64,000 nt of DNA, from assembly GCA_015075745.1 (NCBI GenBank), contig JABTTW010000003.1, positions 186,001-250,000 on the forward strand. The letters run 5' to 3'. A program made the translations under genes and the position numbers. The stretch comes from Planctomycetia bacterium. Lineage in GTDB: Bacteria > Planctomycetota > Phycisphaerae > UBA1845 > UTPLA1. How positions within the stretch are numbered: position 1 is the stretch's first letter; every line of letters starts with the position of its first letter. The notes under the pieces are model-generated. The model saw only the letters and a program-made list of their open reading frames with translations. It made no database searches and was not told the origin of the DNA. Of the stretch, positions 61,505-64,000 are shown piece after piece.

Positions 61505-63598
61505 ATGGCTCCATCGCCCGCAATCCCCGAATCCTCGCCCGCGCCGGCCCGGCGGCTTCCCATCTGGAAAAAGGCGGGCCTCGGTCTCACTGTGCTTGCG
61601 ATCTTTCTCGCCTTGCTCGAGGGCGTCCTCGCCCTTTGTGGTTTCACGCCTGACGCCGCCGATCGCGATCCCTTCGTCGGCTTCAGCGCCACCAGCCCGC
61701 ACTTCATCCCTGTCGCTGATCCATTGGGCCATCGGTTCATTGAGACCGCCCCCGCTCGCCTCAAGCACTTCAATATCCAGCGCTTTCCCGCCGACAAACC
61801 CGCAAACGCCTTCCGGATCATCTCCCTGGGCGGCTCGACCACCTACGGTCGTCCGTTCTTCGACGATTCATCTTTCTCCGGCTGGCTCAGATCGATTCTT
61901 GCCGCCGCGAGCTCTTCGACAGTTTATGAAGTGATCAATGCCGGCGGCATCAGCTATGGCAGCTACCGCGTCGCCAATGTCATGAGCGAATTGTGCGTCT
62001 ATTCTCCCGATCTTTTTATCATCTACGTCGGCCACAACGAGTTCCTCGAACGGCGAACGTACTCCGACATTCTCAACGTTCCGCCGATTCTCAGAGACCT
62101 TGCAGCCGCTCTCCGTAGAACCCACATCGGCGCCGCCGCGGACCAGCTCGTCGCCCGGCTCAAACCGGCTTCCGGGGCCCAGAACGTGCTTGCCGACGAT
62201 GTCGAAGGCATCCCCATCAATGTGGTTGGTCCTTCGGCCTATCACCGCGACGACGCGAACGCCGCTGGCGTCCTCGCCCACTTCCAATTCACCTTGAACC
62301 GTTTCGTCGATATGGCTGAATCAGTTTCTGCTCGGATCGTTTTCGTGGTTCCAGCGTCCAACCTTCGCGACTTCGCCCCCTTCAAGAGCGAAAACGATCC
62401 CCGCATTTCGCCGGAGAATTTGGCCCGCTGGAAGGACGCTTACGCGCGAGGCGTCACCGCGATGCGGCTCGGCAATTATGACGAGGCGCTAGAACTACTT
62501 CGCAACGCCGAGTCGCTCGACCCACGCCACGCCGACACCCTCTTTCAGCTTGCCCGGACTCTCACAAAAAAGGGGCTCTACGCAGAGGCGCTGGCTCGCT
62601 ACGTCGCCGCCCGCGACGAAGACATCTGTCCCCTCCGCGCCTCCTCCAAGATCCAGCAGATCGTCCGCACCGTCGCCGCCGAGCGAAGTGTTCCACTCGT
62701 TGACTTTGACAATCTCCTCCGCGAGTCGTCACCACACGGTCTTCCAGGGGCCGATTTCTTCGTCGATCACGTCCACCCCAACCTGAAGGCCAATCGCCTT
62801 CTCGCCATCGAAATCGCCCGCGTACTCACCGAGGAATCAATCGTCGCTCTGCCCGTCGATTGGCGCACGTCTGTCCTTCCCCGGGCCGAGCAGTCCGTCA
62901 ACGCCGCCATCGATCCCAGGCGTCATGCCGGTGAGCTGCGGACCCTTTCCCGGATGCTCGACTGGCTCGGCCGGCCTGATCAAGCGATCGCCCGCGCCAT
63001 GGAGGCCATCGATCTCGATCCGTCCAGCGCTGAGACCCTGGCCTGGCTCGGGGAGCTGCAGTGCCGTCGGGGTGACGCTTACACTGCCGCCGATTCGCTT
63101 CGCCGGGCCGTCGCTATCAACCCGGACTCGGATGTCTTCCACTGTCAGTTGGCCGCCGCCCTTTCTCTTGCCGGCCGCGATGACGATGCGAAGGTGCACC
63201 TCGCAAAGAGCCTCGCGCTGAACCCAACGAACGCCGACGCCCACGCCGCCCTGGGAATGCTCCTGGCCCGCCGCGACGATCCTGACGCCGCAACCGTCCA
63301 CCTCGAGAAGGCCCTCGCCCTTCGCCCCGCCGACCCCCTATTCCACGAACAATTCGCCCTCCTCCTCGAATCCCGGGGCCGCCTCGATGAGGCTCTCTCG
63401 CATTTTCGCGAGGCCGTCCGCATTAATCCTGGCCAGCTCGGCGCGCGCCGCGGGCTCGCTCGAATCCATGAAATCAAGGGTGAGTTTGGAGATGCGATCC
63501 GCGAACTCGAGCGGGTCCATGAACTCGACCCGTTCGCGGAAGATGTGAGTGAGAAACTAGGCGTGCTTAAAGAACTAAGGGGAGGCCATTCAGACTAA
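61505..63598 (+). CDS. Membrane-anchored SGNH-hydrolase-like protein with TPR repeats
   Basis: A 697-residue protein. One membrane helix (about 24-45), then an SGNH-like domain: block I SLGGSTTYG with Ser111, YVGHNEFLERR (block III-like), and VDHVHPN (block V with Asp and His). TPR repeats occur in the insert RGVTAMRLGNYDEALELLRN (about 320-385) and in the C-terminal third, with LGRPDQAIARAMEAIDLDPS, RGDAYTAADSLRRAVAINPD and RGRLDEALSHFREAVRINPG. Such fusions are frequent in planctomycetes; the substrate is unknown. ATG 61505 is the first ATG but has no clear ribosome-binding site. Confidence 0.8.
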   Translation: MAPSPAIPESSPAPARRLPIWKKAGLGLTVLAIFLALLEGVLALCGFTPDAADRDPFVGFSATSPHFIPVADPLGHRFIETAPARLKHFNIQRFPADKPANAFRIISLGGSTTYGRPFFDDSSFSGWLRSILAAASSSTVYEVINAGGISYGSYRVANVMSELCVYSPDLFIIYVGHNEFLERRTYSDILNVPPILRDLAAALRRTHIGAAADQLVARLKPASGAQNVLADDVEGIPINVVGPSAYHRDDANAAGVLAHFQFTLNRFVDMAESVSARIVFVVPASNLRDFAPFKSENDPRISPENLARWKDAYARGVTAMRLGNYDEALELLRNAESLDPRHADTLFQLARTLTKKGLYAEALARYVAARDEDICPLRASSKIQQIVRTVAAERSVPLVDFDNLLRESSPHGLPGADFFVDHVHPNLKANRLLAIEIARVLTEESIVALPVDWRTSVLPRAEQSVNAAIDPRRHAGELRTLSRMLDWLGRPDQAIARAMEAIDLDPSSAETLAWLGELQCRRGDAYTAADSLRRAVAINPDSDVFHCQLAAALSLAGRDDDAKVHLAKSLALNPTNADAHAALGMLLARRDDPDAATVHLEKALALRPADPLFHEQFALLLESRGRLDEALSHFREAVRINPGQLGARRGLARIHEIKGEFGDAIRELERVHELDPFAEDVSEKLGVLKELRGGHSD

Positions 63599-63703
63599 TG
63601 TCCGGCCTATCCGATTGAAAGAGAGCATCAAAGGCATCATCCTGAAGTGACGAGCGCGTCGGACCTCACCCGGCGACTTAGGACGATCCAGCTTCGTGAG
63701 TAT
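63599..63703. other. Short spacer after the SGNH-TPR gene
   Basis: No gene or structure recognised between the stop at 63598 and the stop of the minus-strand fragment. Confidence 0.5.
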
Positions 63704-63982
63704 TCAAGGCGTCGCCAGTAGTAGCGCTTCGATAAAGGCCGTCAGATCGACGAGCCCGATTGTCTTGTCGCCGTCGAAGCCACCGCGGCGGATCAGGTCA
63801 GCGCGATGTTTGGGGATGCAATGAGCCATGCGGTGCAGACATCGGTGCTTCCGCGAACCAGACGCCCGACCGCCCTCGGATTGGCGTGAGCCGCCGTTCC
63901 GGCCAAGCACGCCGGATCGAGCTATCCGCATGAAGGGCCACATGGCGGCCGTTCGCAGATGACCCGGGTGAGAAAGGCGCAT
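63704..63982 (-). CDS. Possible 3' part of a dockerin-like protein
   Basis: The last 25 residues, GGFDGDKTIGLVDLTAFIEA and LLLATP, look like one calcium-loop repeat of a planctomycete dockerin-like tail (DGDKTIGLVD). The 60 residues before are arginine-rich and unconserved, so either the upstream reading frame is wrong or the gene is broken. It runs close to the window's end and may be part of a longer, damaged gene. Low confidence. Confidence 0.3.
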   Translation of the reverse strand: MRLSHPGHLRTAAMWPFMRIARSGVLGRNGGSRQSEGGRASGSRKHRCLHRMAHCIPKHRADLIRRGGFDGDKTIGLVDLTAFIEALLLATP

Positions 63983-64000
63983 GAATCATTCCAGAAGTCC

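Noticed and set aside
1-64000. CRISPR array, rRNA, tmRNA, RNase P or SRP RNA, riboswitches
   Set aside because: I looked for regularly spaced repeats and for the known core sequences of these RNAs and found none by eye; weak or diverged copies could be missed.

Overview
The window is one stretch of a GC-rich bacterial chromosome with about 50 protein genes, one tRNA, two IS630-family insertions and several families of short non-coding repeats. The best guess for the host is a planctomycete (Planctomycetota, perhaps a Phycisphaerae-like lineage). The clues are dockerin-like calcium-binding tails on secreted proteins, a HAF-repeat protein with a PEP-CTERM tail, membrane proteins carrying a CxxC-YDLRG-CPxCG zinc ribbon, a DUF11 plus thrombospondin-3 surface protein with an arginine-rich C-terminus, and an SGNH-TPR fusion protein. 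No rRNA is present, so this is inference from gene content only.

Layout. 1-8.4 kb: the end of an ABC-2 permease, a repeat-rich gap, then a minus-strand run ymdB-like, GNAT, xseA, xseB, ispA, dxs (isoprenoid precursors plus exonuclease VII), and upstream of it a cold-shock-type RRM protein with its own terminator. 8.7-16.3 kb: TolB-like propeller protein, TauE/SafE permease, two coupled CNNM/CorC-type membrane proteins, a thioredoxin-fold protein divergent from a Bpt-type aminoacyl-protein transferase, and an HDOD regulator. 16.3-17.6 kb: a decayed IS630 element that landed in the HDOD stop codon. 17.6-23.4 kb: a minus-strand operon argR-argG-argH-proB-proA with a small coupled ORF at its end, read from a promoter that places argR on an almost leaderless message. 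23.6-30.4 kb: rpoN (sigma-54), YfcE-like phosphodiesterase, a cysteine-rich lipoprotein, a PQQ-type propeller protein, a DUF6263-like secreted protein and a stand-alone condensation-fold acyltransferase.

30.8-39.4 kb: a redox and amino-acid group on the plus strand: pyruvate:ferredoxin oxidoreductase (nifJ), a DHOD-like flavoprotein, an intact IS630 element with a frameshift site, a cytidylate-kinase-like protein, a DUF4405 membrane protein and a gamma-lyase-family PLP enzyme. A plausible but untested link is that the lyase supplies 2-oxo acid to NifJ. 39.6-45.7 kb: S46 peptidase, membrane metallophosphoesterase, KamA/EpmB-like radical SAM protein, outer-membrane-type protein. 45.7-56 kb: an accessory zone with intergenic repeats, secreted proteins (DUF11, CBM20-esterase-dockerin, HAF/PEP-CTERM), zinc-ribbon membrane proteins, a GNAT gene fragment, twin polytopic membrane proteins and a lone NuoE. 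56-64 kb: nitroreductase, murD, purD, tRNA-Met, fatty-acid desaturase, SGNH-TPR protein and a possible dockerin-like fragment at the end.

The most unusual material is non-coding: at least three dispersed families of structured repeats, one with compensatory base changes in its stem, and an 8-bp G-tract tandem array. No CRISPR array, rRNA, riboswitch or prophage was recognised.
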